A DNA stretch of 64,000 bases from positions 1-64,000 of the forward strand of contig NZ_JBOCEF010000022.1 of assembly GCF_050586345.1 (NCBI RefSeq). Reading direction: 5' to 3'. The notes under the pieces are model-generated. The model was not told the origin of the DNA, searched no databases, and worked only from the letters and a program-made list of their open reading frames with translations. Numbering within the stretch: the stretch's first letter is position 1; each line of letters begins with the position of its first letter. The translations under genes and the position numbers were made by a program. This stretch comes from JBOCEF01 sp050586345. GTDB taxonomy: Bacteria; Pseudomonadota; Alphaproteobacteria; Rhodobacterales; Rhodobacteraceae. This document shows positions 16,600 through 24,787 of this stretch, in pieces.

Positions 16600-17574
16600 T
16601 CAGCGCGCGCCGTCCGACATCCCGGTCCAGGCCTTGACGTCCTGCTCCGGCATCAGGCCCGAATTGTAGACCGCCTTCGACAGCTCGCGGAACGCGCCGC
16701 GCTCCTCGGCCGACAGGCGCTGGACGGTCACGCCCTTGGCCTCGAGCTGCTCGAGCGCGGTGACCGAGGCCTTCTCCAGCCAGGCGCGGTTGGCGGCGTC
16801 GCCGGCGGCGACCGCCTTGTCCACGGTGGCGCGGTCTTCGTCCGACAGCCCGTCATACCACATCTTCGAGGCGATCACGGCGCGCATGGGCATGATGACC
16901 CCGGCGTCCGAGAAGTTCTTCACGAAGTCGGTCTGGCCGAACATCACCGGCACGAAGGGCGAGTTGAGATAGCCGTCGATGACGCCGGTCTGCAGGCCCG
17001 CCGGGACCTCGCCCCAGGGCACGATGGTGCCGGTGGAGCCCCAGGCCTGGTACATCGCGATCTGCGCGTCGTCGAGCGCGCGCATCCGCAGCTCGGCCAT
17101 GTCGGCGGGTTTGCGCACCGCGGCGTCGGTGGTGATGATCCCCGAGGACGGGCCGATCGGGGTCAGCGCCAGCAGCATCACGTCCTGCGCGGCCAGCGTC
17201 TCGTTCACCCGCGCGAACACCCCGCCCGCGTCCAGCGCGCGGTCCATGTGGGCGGCGTCGTCGAAGATGTAAGGAAGGCGGACGCCGTAGATGAAGGGCT
17301 CGACCTGCGCCACGGCGCGCACGTCCGAGAGCGAGACCTCGAGCAGGCCGGTGGAGACCTGGTCGAATTTCTCGGCCTCCTCGCCGACCGAGCCGCGCGG
17401 CATCTCGCGCACCTCCATGCCGCCCGCCTTGAGCGCCTCGGCGAAGGCGTGGGACCAGTTGTAGGACCCGGACAGCTCCAGGTCCGGCTTGCCGTCGAGG
17501 GCGATCTTCACTTCCGCCGCGGCGGGAACGGCGGAGGCCATCAGCGCGGCCATCGCGAGGGCTTTGAGGTTCAT
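16600..17574 (-). CDS. dctP: TRAP transporter substrate-binding protein (DctP type)
   Basis: This 324-residue protein has a short signal peptide (1-20, ending VPAAA). The DctP fold is shown by RALDDAQIAMYQAWGSTGTI and GEVPAGLQTGVIDGYLNS, the region that holds the conserved carboxylate-binding Arg (in LRMRALDD). It captures an organic acid in the periplasm. The start ATG at 17572-17574 follows GGGAGG. Neighbouring amidase and PuuE-like hydrolase suggest that the substrate is an amide-bearing or N-acyl acid, but the pocket cannot be read from sequence. Confidence 0.92.
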   Translation of the reverse strand: MNLKALAMAALMASAVPAAAEVKIALDGKPDLELSGSYNWSHAFAEALKAGGMEVREMPRGSVGEEAEKFDQVSTGLLEVSLSDVRAVAQVEPFIYGVRLPYIFDDAAHMDRALDAGGVFARVNETLAAQDVMLLALTPIGPSSGIITTDAAVRKPADMAELRMRALDDAQIAMYQAWGSTGTIVPWGEVPAGLQTGVIDGYLNSPFVPVMFGQTDFVKNFSDAGVIMPMRAVIASKMWYDGLSDEDRATVDKAVAAGDAANRAWLEKASVTALEQLEAKGVTVQRLSAEERGAFRELSKAVYNSGLMPEQDVKAWTGMSDGAR

Positions 17575-17617
17575 GCGGTATCCTCCCAGGTGCATGGTTG
17601 CGTTTGGTTGCGGGCGG

Positions 17618-18901
17618 TCATTCGACCGAGAAGCCGGCGAGCCGGGGCACGAAGAGGCTGATCTCGGGCCAGTAGGCCAGGGCGGCCAGCAGCAGCACCT
17701 GCACGGCGACGAAGGGCAGGGCGGTCCAGGCGAGCCGCCAGTAGTTCAGGTCGGTCAGCGCCGCCACGACCACCAGGCACTTGCCCAGCGGCGGCGTGAT
17801 CAGCCCGACGCAGAGATTGAAGCACAGCACGATCCCGAGATGGATCGGGTTGATCCCCTGCTCCAGCGCCTGCGGGGCGAAGAGCGGGATCAGCAGCGAC
17901 AGCGCCACCGGCGTGTCCATGAACATCCCCGCCAGCAGGAACACGCCCACGAGGAAGAAGAGATAGCGCGTGCCGGTCAGCCCGAGGCTTTCGACCCAGT
18001 CGGCCAGCGCCTGGGACCAGCCCATCTGCCCGGCGAGGAAGCCGAGCGCCGAGATCGCGGCGAGGATGATGAAGATGGTGCCGGTCATCCGCGCCGTCGC
18101 CTCGAGCGCGTCGAGCAGCATGGCGCGGCTGATGCCGGTGTAGAACTGCCCGGCGACCAGGGCGAAGAGGACGGCGACGGCCGAGCCCTCGGTGGGCGTC
18201 GCGAGGCCGAAGACGAGGGAGCCGAGGATCACCACCGGCAGCAGCAGCGCCGGGGCGGCGCGCAGCAGGCTGGGCCCGAAGCGCGGCAGCTCGGCGCCGT
18301 CGCCCCCGGGGTGCCCGCGCAGCCTTGCGATGACCGCGTTCAGCGCCATCAGCGCCGCGGCCAGCAGCAGTCCCGGCACGATCCCCGCCGCGAACAGCGC
18401 CGCGACCGAGGCGCCGGTGAGGCCGCCATAGATGATCATGATGATCGAGGGCGGGATGATCGGCCCGATCATCGAGGAGGCCGCGGTGATCGCCCCGGCG
18501 TAATAGCGGTCATAGCCGCGCTCCTCCATCTCCGGGACGAAGGTGCGCGACAGCGCGGCGCTGTCGGCGATGGCCGAGCCGGATATGCCCGCGAAGAACA
18601 CGCTGGTCAGGATGTTGACATGCCCCAGCCCGCCCTTGAAGCGGCCGACCATCGACAGGGCGAAGTCGATCAGGCTGCGGGTGACGCCGGAGCGGGTCAT
18701 GATCTCGGCCGTCAGGATGAAGAGCGGCATCGCCATGAAGGCGAAGGCGTCGAGCTGGGCGAAGATCCGCTGCGGCAGCACCGACAGGAACTGCGCCTTG
18801 TCCACGGCGATGAACGAGAGGACCGACACCGCGCCCATCATGTAGGCGAAGGCGGCGCCGCTGATCAGCAGCAGGACGAAGGCGACGGGGATGAACCACA
18901 T
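17618..18901 (-). CDS. dctM: TRAP transporter large permease (DctM type)
   Basis: This 427-residue protein of about 12 hydrophobic segments carries DctM-type signatures. These include FAFMAMPLFILTAEIM near residue 52, the GISGSAIADSAAL and GPIIPPSIIMIIYG re-entrant-loop regions, and a second repeat ending with NLCVGLITPPLGKCL. It is the transport subunit of the TRAP system, with DctP and DctQ following. The length is standard. It lies 20 bp downstream of the amidase stop, so amidase and transporter form one operon. Confidence 0.93.
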   Translation of the reverse strand: MWFIPVAFVLLLISGAAFAYMMGAVSVLSFIAVDKAQFLSVLPQRIFAQLDAFAFMAMPLFILTAEIMTRSGVTRSLIDFALSMVGRFKGGLGHVNILTSVFFAGISGSAIADSAALSRTFVPEMEERGYDRYYAGAITAASSMIGPIIPPSIIMIIYGGLTGASVAALFAAGIVPGLLLAAALMALNAVIARLRGHPGGDGAELPRFGPSLLRAAPALLLPVVILGSLVFGLATPTEGSAVAVLFALVAGQFYTGISRAMLLDALEATARMTGTIFIILAAISALGFLAGQMGWSQALADWVESLGLTGTRYLFFLVGVFLLAGMFMDTPVALSLLIPLFAPQALEQGINPIHLGIVLCFNLCVGLITPPLGKCLVVVAALTDLNYWRLAWTALPFVAVQVLLLAALAYWPEISLFVPRLAGFSVE

Positions 18902-18921
18902 GGCGCGTCTCCCTCCCTGGC

Positions 18922-20442
18922 TCAGACCGCGGTCGCGTCGGCGGCCGCTTGGGCGGCGCCGATCTGCGGCGGGTGGGTGACGATGGAACGCGGCGCGGGA
19001 TCGGGGATGGCGAGGCGGGGCAGGTCCGGGCGCGGACGCGCCGTCGCGGGATCCCGCGCCAGCAGCGCCTCGAGGCTGCGCGCGGCCGAAAGCAGCCCCG
19101 CGTCGCCGCGCACCGGCCCGAGCATCTGCAGCCCGAAGGGCATCCCCGCCGGGTCGCGCCCCGCCGGGATGGTGATCGCCGGTCCGCCCGAGAGCGAGCC
19201 GCGATAGGTCAGCGCCAGCCAGCGGTAATAGATGTCCATCTCCCGGCCCTCGACCGTCTCCGCGTGCGAGCGGGTCCAGGGGAAGGGCGAGACGGGGACG
19301 GTGGGCAGCAGGATCGCGTCGAGCCCCTCCATGCGGGCGTTGAAGGCGCGCAGGATGCGGGTCTGCTCGGCATGGGCCCAGGCCCGGTCCGCAAGGGTCA
19401 TGCTCCGCCCGAGGGCGACGTTGACATGGATGTGGTCGCCGAAATCATCGGGCGCGGCGTCGATGGCCGCGCCGAAGGCGGCGACGAAGCTCTCGGCCCG
19501 CAGCACGTCGAAGCAGCGGTCCATGTCCCCGAGGTCGAGGTCCACCTCGCGGATCTCCGCGACATGGGGCGCGATCGACGCGACGCGCGCCCGGAACGTC
19601 TCGCGGATCGCGGGGTCGACGGGGGCGCCGCCGAAATCCTCGGAGACGCCGAGGCGCAGCGCGCCGAGGGGGGTCTCGGGCAGCATGTCGAAGCGCGCGG
19701 GGTCCGAGGGCGACGAGAGCGGATCCCCCGCGTCCCAGCCATGGCAGGCGCGCAGCATCAGCACCAGGTCGTCCACGTCCCGCGCCATCGGCCCGAGGAC
19801 CGAGATCGCGGACCAGCCCAGCGGCCGGGTCGGGTGGGCGACCACGTCGACCGAGGGGCGGTAGCCGACGATCCCGCACAGCGCGGCCGGCAGGCGCAGC
19901 GAGCCGCCGGTGTCCGAGCCGGTGGCGAGCGGCACCATGTCCGCGGCCAGCGCCGCGGCCGACCCGCCCGAGGAGCCGCCGGCGATCAGCGACGGGTTGA
20001 ACGGGTTGCCGGTGGCGCCCCAGACCGGGTTGCGCGAATTCCCGCCCGCGCCCATTTCCGGCACGTTGGTCTTGGCCAGCACGATGGCCCCGGCGGCGCG
20101 CAGGCGGGCGACCATCGGCAGGTCGGCGCCCGGCACGTGGCCGCGCATCCGGCGGCTGCCATAGGTGGTCAGCAGCCCCGCGGTGTCCTGGAGGTCCTTC
20201 ACCCCGATCGGCAGCCCGTCGAGCAGGCCCATCGGGGCGCCGTCCCGCCAGCGGCGGTCGGCGGCCGCGGCCTCGGCCCGCGCGCGCGCGGTGTCGAAGG
20301 CGGTCAGCGCGTTGATCGCGGGATTGGTCGCGGCGATGCGCGCGAGGCAGGCCTCGAGCAGCGCGCTCGGCGCCAGGCGTCCAGCCGCGAAATCCGCCAG
20401 CATCTGCGTGGCGGAGCGTTCGGTCGTCATGTCATGGGGCAT
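18922..20442 (-). CDS. Amidase-signature family amidase
   Basis: This 506-residue enzyme has the complete amidase-signature triad. Lys82 is in GVKDLQDTAG, the cis-Ser157 in GGSSGGS (155-161) and the nucleophile Ser181 in GSDTGGSLR. The C-terminal half is of the kind seen in amidases that take small aliphatic or aryl amides. The start at 20440-20442 has GAGG upstream; the Met four codons later is an alternative. The gene leads an operon with the TRAP transporter, polysaccharide-deacetylase-like hydrolase and SnoaL-like gene. A LysR gene reads in the same direction upstream. It therefore probably opens the amide bond of the transported compound. Confidence 0.91.
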   Translation of the reverse strand: MPHDMTTERSATQMLADFAAGRLAPSALLEACLARIAATNPAINALTAFDTARARAEAAAADRRWRDGAPMGLLDGLPIGVKDLQDTAGLLTTYGSRRMRGHVPGADLPMVARLRAAGAIVLAKTNVPEMGAGGNSRNPVWGATGNPFNPSLIAGGSSGGSAAALAADMVPLATGSDTGGSLRLPAALCGIVGYRPSVDVVAHPTRPLGWSAISVLGPMARDVDDLVLMLRACHGWDAGDPLSSPSDPARFDMLPETPLGALRLGVSEDFGGAPVDPAIRETFRARVASIAPHVAEIREVDLDLGDMDRCFDVLRAESFVAAFGAAIDAAPDDFGDHIHVNVALGRSMTLADRAWAHAEQTRILRAFNARMEGLDAILLPTVPVSPFPWTRSHAETVEGREMDIYYRWLALTYRGSLSGGPAITIPAGRDPAGMPFGLQMLGPVRGDAGLLSAARSLEALLARDPATARPRPDLPRLAIPDPAPRSIVTHPPQIGAAQAAADATAV

Positions 20443-20632
20443 GTATGCGTGCCTCGCGGACCGGTTCGGCCGCTCCGCGATTCCCCTCCCGTGGAATTCC
20501 ATTTCCTGAAGGTTATCGCGGGGAAACGCCGCGTCATACTGAGTAATTCCCATGGAGCCATAACCAGGGGGAATGGTTTGCGGTCGGGCTCCGCCCCGCC
20601 CGTCCAGCCCGCCCGCCCGCCGCGCCCGCGGC

Positions 20633-21562
20633 TCAGCCCGGGGCGGCGGTCTGCTCGAGGCAGCGCAGCAGCAGCGCCAGGGCGCTGTTCGCCTCCTGCG
20701 CGCCGGCGCGCCAGAAGCAGCGCACCTCGGACAGCAGCCCGCGGGTGTCGAGCGGCAGCACCACGATGTCGCCCCGCGCGGCATGGGCGTTGGCGAGCCC
20801 CTCGGGGAACAGCCCCAGCGCGGGCATCTTGCGCATGATCCCGAGGTTCAGCGTCAGCGAGGCGGAGGCGATGATGTCGGTGGGGGTGGCGAGGCCGTGC
20901 TCGGCGAACAGCGCGTCGATGGCCCGGCGCGCGACCGAGTTCGCCTGCGGGAAGATCCAGGGCTGGTCCGCCGCCTGCGCCCAGTCCAGCGGCCCCGCGG
21001 CCGCCAGCGGGTGATCGCGCCCGGCCACCACCGCCACGGGTTCGCTGAACAGGGCGGTCTGCTCGATCCCCGGCAGGTCCTGGGCCTGCCAGACGCGGGC
21101 GATCAGCAGGTCCGTCATCCCGGACTCGAGCTGCGGGAAGAGCGCGTTGAAATGGCCCTCGACGATGGCGACCGAGGTCTGCGGCGCGCTGCGTTTCAGC
21201 AGCGCCAGCGCGTCGGGCATGATGGTCGGCGCGACCGAGGCGACGATGCCGACCGAGACGGCGCCGGTGACGCCGCTGGCCATCGCCTCGATGTCGAAGG
21301 CGGCGCGGTCGATCTGGTTGAGGACCTGGCGCGCGTGCTCCGCGAGGCGCAGGCCGATGGGCGTCAGGTGCAGCCGGTTGCGGTCGCGCGTGACGATGGG
21401 GGCGCCGACGATGCGCTGCAGCTCGGCGATCTGCTTGGAGACGGCGGGCTGGGTGACGTTCAGCTCCTCGGCCACGCGGGCGACGAGCTTGAGCTCGGCC
21501 AGCGCCGCGATCACGCGGATATGCCGGATGGTCAGGGTCCGGTGCAGGTCGCTTGCGTCCAT
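20633..21562 (-). CDS. LysR-family transcriptional regulator
   Basis: This 309-residue protein has the N-terminal LysR helix-turn-helix (about 14-72, with VARVAEELNVTQPAVSKQIA) and a C-terminal two-lobed effector domain. The order is normal and the frame intact. The start ATG at 21560-21562 follows GGAGGCGAG. The gene lies 190 bp upstream of the amidase and reads the same way, so it could control the amidase-TRAP operon or be co-transcribed with it. The sequence is closest in style to CynR/GbpR-like members with a TLTIRHIRVIAAL start, but the effector cannot be named. Confidence 0.92.
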   Translation of the reverse strand: MDASDLHRTLTIRHIRVIAALAELKLVARVAEELNVTQPAVSKQIAELQRIVGAPIVTRDRNRLHLTPIGLRLAEHARQVLNQIDRAAFDIEAMASGVTGAVSVGIVASVAPTIMPDALALLKRSAPQTSVAIVEGHFNALFPQLESGMTDLLIARVWQAQDLPGIEQTALFSEPVAVVAGRDHPLAAAGPLDWAQAADQPWIFPQANSVARRAIDALFAEHGLATPTDIIASASLTLNLGIMRKMPALGLFPEGLANAHAARGDIVVLPLDTRGLLSEVRCFWRAGAQEANSALALLLRCLEQTAAPG

Positions 21563-21686
21563 CCTCTCGCCTCCTCCCCGGGCCGGGCGCGGCGGGGGAG
21601 GGGGAGTGGACGGCGCCGCGCGGCGCTTGGCAAGGCCCGGCGCAAGGCCCGGCGCCGGGGGGGCGGGACGGCGGGGTTGCGCGCCA

Positions 21687-21703
21687 ATAGAACGATGTCC
21701 TAT
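21687..21703. promoter_or_regulatory. Imperfect palindrome, possible operator upstream of the tetR-like gene
   Basis: ATAGAACGATGTCCTAT reads as ATAG-n-AC-nnn-GT-n-CTAT, an imperfect 17-bp dyad and the only A/T-rich patch in the gap between the LysR and TetR genes. It lies 46 bp upstream of the TetR start, a position suitable for autoregulation. Support is positional only. Confidence 0.45.
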
Positions 21704-21748
21704 AGGCGGGGAAAGCGCTCCCGTCCCGGGCCGCGCGAAGGAGCGCCG

Positions 21749-22672
21749 ATGCCCCCGCCGCCGCCCCCCGATGCAAAGACCCCCGATGCGCGGGCGCCGG
21801 ATGCGAAGGCGCAGGATGGGAAAGCGCCCGGAGCGACGGTCCCCGGCGTGCAGGCCCCCGATGCGCAGGCGCCCGGAGCGAAAACCCGGGGCAGGGCGCC
21901 GGGCGGCGCCGCGGGAGGGTCCGTGGCCGAACCCCCGGCAGGACTCCCGACCCGGGCCCCGCGCGGGCGGGCGGCGGCCATCGGCCTCGACAAGGCGCAG
22001 GTGGTGGACGCCGCGGTGGCGCTGATCGACGAGCGCGGCCTCGCCGCCTTCTCGCTGCGCGAGCTGGCGCGGCGGCTCGGCGTCTCGCCGGCGGCGATCT
22101 ACTGGCATGTCGGCGGCGCGAAGGAGGACCTCTTCGCCGAGATCTCCGCCTCGATCACCGGCGCGCTGTCGGCGGGGCTGGATGCCTCCATGCCCTGGGA
22201 CGCGCGGCTGCGGCAGGTGTTCGAACGCTACCGCGCGCTGGTCCATCGCCACCCCGCCGTGGCGCCGCTGCTGGGCGCGCAGATGAAATCCAACGGGGTC
22301 GCGAATCTCGACTGGGTCGAGACGATCCTCTCGGCGTTGCAGGAGGCGGGCTATCGCGGCCCGGCCCTGCGCGCGGCCTTCAACGCGCTGGTCGGCGGGC
22401 TTGCGGGCTTCGTGACGATGGAGCTCGCCCCCGCCCCCGGGGCCGACGACTGGGGCGCGCGCTTCGCCGAGCGGCTCGGGGCGATCGACCCCGCGGCGCA
22501 TCCCCTGACCCACGCGGCCCTGCCCGAGATCGCGGGCCGCATCTTCGTGCTGCGCTGGCGCAACGGCGCCGACATCCCGCTGGAGAGCGGCTTCTCGCTG
22601 CTGCTCGAGCTGCTGATCGAGGGGCTGCGCGCCAATGCGCCCGGCCCCGGAACCCCCCAGGCCAAGGACTGA
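21749..22672 (+). CDS. TetR-family regulator with a repetitive disordered N-terminal extension
   Basis: This 307-residue protein has an ordinary TetR helix-turn-helix (about 90-135, FSLRELARRLGVSPAAIYWH) and a C-terminal TetR_C-type ligand domain. The first 75 or so residues are Pro/Ala/Asp/Lys-rich degenerate repeats of the type APDAK, and are presumably disordered. The start ATG at 21749 has GAAGGAG just upstream, so the extension is probably translated. Most TetR proteins begin within about 20 residues of the helix-turn-helix. It precedes a RidA gene by 3 bp and a flavin oxidoreductase, forming an operon. Confidence 0.85.
   Translation: MPPPPPPDAKTPDARAPDAKAQDGKAPGATVPGVQAPDAQAPGAKTRGRAPGGAAGGSVAEPPAGLPTRAPRGRAAAIGLDKAQVVDAAVALIDERGLAAFSLRELARRLGVSPAAIYWHVGGAKEDLFAEISASITGALSAGLDASMPWDARLRQVFERYRALVHRHPAVAPLLGAQMKSNGVANLDWVETILSALQEAGYRGPALRAAFNALVGGLAGFVTMELAPAPGADDWGARFAERLGAIDPAAHPLTHAALPEIAGRIFVLRWRNGADIPLESGFSLLLELLIEGLRANAPGPGTPQAKD
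21770..21895 (+). repeat. Degenerate 15-bp repeats in the 5' part of the tetR-like gene
   Basis: Related blocks such as CCCGATGCG, GCGCCGGATGCGAAGG, CCCCCGATGCGCAGG and GCGCCCGGAGCG recur about every 15 or 30 bp and keep the reading frame. They encode the APDAK-like protein repeats. The pattern suggests past slippage expansion inside a coding region. Confidence 0.7.
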
Positions 22673-22675
22673 TCC

Positions 22676-23008
22676 ATGACCCTTCCCTTCTCGAAGACCC
22701 GCCGCGTCGGCTCGACCGTGTATCTCTCGGGCGAGATCGGCTTCGCCCCCGACGGGACCGTCCCCGCGGGGATCGAGGCGCAGACCCGCAACATCTTCGC
22801 CCGCCTCTCGGCGACGCTGGAGGCCGAGGGGCTGACGCTGGGACACGTGGTCTCGGCCACCTGCTACCTGACCGACGCCGCCGATTTCGCCGCGTTCAAC
22901 GCGGTCTATGCCGAGCATTTCTCGGACCCGCTGCCGGTGCGCACCACCGTGCGCTGCGACCTGATGATCGACGCGAAGGTCGAGATCACCGTCATCGCCG
23001 AGGCCTGA
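22676..23008 (+). CDS. RidA/YjgF-family imine deaminase-like protein
   Basis: This 110-residue protein has the RidA fold signature: VGSTVYLSGEIGFAPDG at the start, QTRNIFARLSATLEAEG, VVSATCYLTD, and an R-T-T-V-R segment carrying the arginine that binds the substrate carboxylate (VRTTVRCDL). RidA proteins hydrolyse reactive 2-imino acids to keto acids. It begins 3 bp after the TetR stop and is followed after 74 bp by a D-amino-acid-dehydrogenase-like flavoprotein, whose direct product would be an imine. This makes a functional pair plausible. Confidence 0.92.
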   Translation: MTLPFSKTRRVGSTVYLSGEIGFAPDGTVPAGIEAQTRNIFARLSATLEAEGLTLGHVVSATCYLTDAADFAAFNAVYAEHFSDPLPVRTTVRCDLMIDAKVEITVIAEA

Positions 23009-23082
23009 GCCCCGGCGCGCGGCGTGCCCGCCCCCCCGCCCGCGGCGGGGCGGGGCCCGCGCCAGTTCAACGGAGGCCCGCG

Positions 23083-24315
23083 ATGGCCGAATTCCTCGTC
23101 CTCGGCGCCGGGATGGTCGGCGTCTCCACCGCGCTGGCGCTGCAGGCGCGCGGCCATGACGTCGCGCTGGTGGACCGCAAGGCCCCGGGGCGCGAGACCT
23201 CGTACGGCAATGCGGGCGTGATCCAGGCCGAGGCGGCCGAGCCCTACGCGCTGCCGCGCGATTCCGCCACGCTGCTGCGCTACGCGCTGGGGCTGAGCAA
23301 CGACGTGACCTGGACCGCCGCCGGGGCGGCGCGCATGGCCCCGGCGCTGTGGCGCTATTTCCGCAACTCGGCCCCGGCGCGGCACGAGGCGATCTCGCGC
23401 ACCTATGCGCGGCTGACCGCGCGGGCGACGGCGGATCACGCGCCGCTGATCGCCGCCTCGGGGCAGGAGAACCTGGTCGCGCGCGAGGGGCTGGCGATGC
23501 TGTTCCGCGACCCCGCCGCCTTCGAGGCCGCGGCGGCGGATGCGGAGCGGGTGCGGTCCCTTTACGGGACCCGGTTCCGGGCGATGGACGGGGCGGCCTA
23601 CCGGCGCGAGGACCCGGCGCTGGCGGCGGACCCGGCGGGCGCGGTCCACTGGCTCGACAGCTGGAGCTGCGCCGATCCCGGGGCGCTGACCGCGGGCTAT
23701 GCGGACCTGTTCGCGCGGCGCGGCGGGCGGGCGCTGCTCGGCGACGCGGACAGCCTGGAGGCGGCGGGCGCGGGCTGGCGGGTCGCGACGGCGGAGGGCC
23801 CGGTCGAGGCGGCGCAGGCGGTGGTGGCGCTCGGGCCCTGGTCGCCGCCCCTGCTGGCGCGGTTCGGGCTGCGGGTTCCGATGATCTTCAAGCGCGGCGT
23901 GCACGGCCATTACAACGCGCCGCGCCTGCCCGTGCGCCCGTTCCTCGACGCCGCCAACGGGGTGGTGGCGGCGGGCATGGTCGCCGGGCTGCGGGTGACG
24001 ACGGGCGCCGCGCTGGCGGGCCGCGACGCGCCGGTGGACCTGCGCCAGCTGGAGCGGGGGGCGCGCGGGCTGTCGGGGCTGATCGCGCTCGGCCCGCGGG
24101 TGGAGGAGCCGCAATGGTCGGGGGTTCGGCCCTGTCTTCCGGACATGCTGCCGCTGGTCGGCCCGGCGCCGGGGCGGCCGGGGCTGTGGCTGCATTTCGG
24201 CCATGGCCACCAGGGCTTCACGCTGGGGCCGACGACGGCCGGGATCCTGGCCGGGATGATCGACGGCGCCCCGGAGGACGGTTTCGCGGCGCTGCGCCCA
24301 GAGGGGCGGATCTGA
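23083..24315 (+). CDS. FAD-dependent D-amino-acid dehydrogenase/oxidase-like protein (DAO family)
   Basis: This 410-residue protein has an N-terminal dinucleotide motif GAGMVGVSTA (8-17) and the acidic strand end LVDR. The DAO-type C-terminus contains EEPQWSGVRPCLPDMLPLVG and FGHGHQGFTLGP, both typical of DadA-like dehydrogenases. It should oxidise an amine to an imine at FAD in the cytoplasm or on the inner membrane. The gene follows RidA and TetR genes, suggesting inducible catabolism of a D-amino acid or hydroxyproline-like compound. The start at 23083 is supported by GGAGG a few bases upstream. Confidence 0.9.
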   Translation: MAEFLVLGAGMVGVSTALALQARGHDVALVDRKAPGRETSYGNAGVIQAEAAEPYALPRDSATLLRYALGLSNDVTWTAAGAARMAPALWRYFRNSAPARHEAISRTYARLTARATADHAPLIAASGQENLVAREGLAMLFRDPAAFEAAAADAERVRSLYGTRFRAMDGAAYRREDPALAADPAGAVHWLDSWSCADPGALTAGYADLFARRGGRALLGDADSLEAAGAGWRVATAEGPVEAAQAVVALGPWSPPLLARFGLRVPMIFKRGVHGHYNAPRLPVRPFLDAANGVVAAGMVAGLRVTTGAALAGRDAPVDLRQLERGARGLSGLIALGPRVEEPQWSGVRPCLPDMLPLVGPAPGRPGLWLHFGHGHQGFTLGPTTAGILAGMIDGAPEDGFAALRPEGRI

Positions 24316-24787
24316 GGGGCGGGTCTGGGGGGCCGACCAGGGCGCTGCGCGCGCCCTGCGCGGCTGTGCGCCCGGCGTGGAGGCGCGAAACCCATAATGT
24401 CCGTTATGTATAAAAACGGCGCAGACGACATCCCGCCGACCCCTGCGCGGCCCGGGGGGGCGGCGATGCCGCATCGACCGCGCCTGCACCGGACCGACCT
24501 CCCAATGCCGCCCGGCGCGCGCGTCCGGGGCGGCGCCCTTGCGGCACGGCGGCGAGATGGTGACGCGGCCGATGACCTCGCGGAGATCTCCGCCGGGTCC
24601 GGGGCGGCGCCCGCAAGGCAGCCTCTGAAAATATTCGCGTAATCCGTGAAGACGCCTGTCATTCACCGGACATCATCATGGCCGGAGCATGGTCTTTTCA
24701 TCGTCCCGGGGCTTTTCACTTGACGCATCGGCCCCCCGCGCCGCCGCATCTTGAAAGGCCTTGACCCTTTCGACGGGAGCGCGCGCG
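24316..24787. other. 472-bp intergenic region before the giant protein gene
   Basis: No convincing gene was found. The region contains a dyad CATAA-N6-TTATG at 24393-24408 followed by a TATAAA-like string (24409-24415), which may be a promoter/operator. A short open frame (24397-24642) overlaps it but has no ribosome site, and its translation is Pro/Arg/Ala-rich like chance frames here. Near the right end TTGACG (24719-24724) could be a -35 element for the downstream gene. A ribosome site GGGAG precedes the ATG at 24788. Confidence 0.5.

Noticed and set aside
20633..22918. 761-codon minus-strand frame covering the TetR and RidA genes
   Set aside because: Only the part from 21562 downward encodes a LysR protein; the remainder is antisense to two clear genes.
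24397..24642. 81-codon frame in the 472-bp gap before the giant gene
   Set aside because: It has no ribosome site, a Pro/Arg/Ala-biased translation and no recognisable motif; its start overlaps the A/T-rich dyad.
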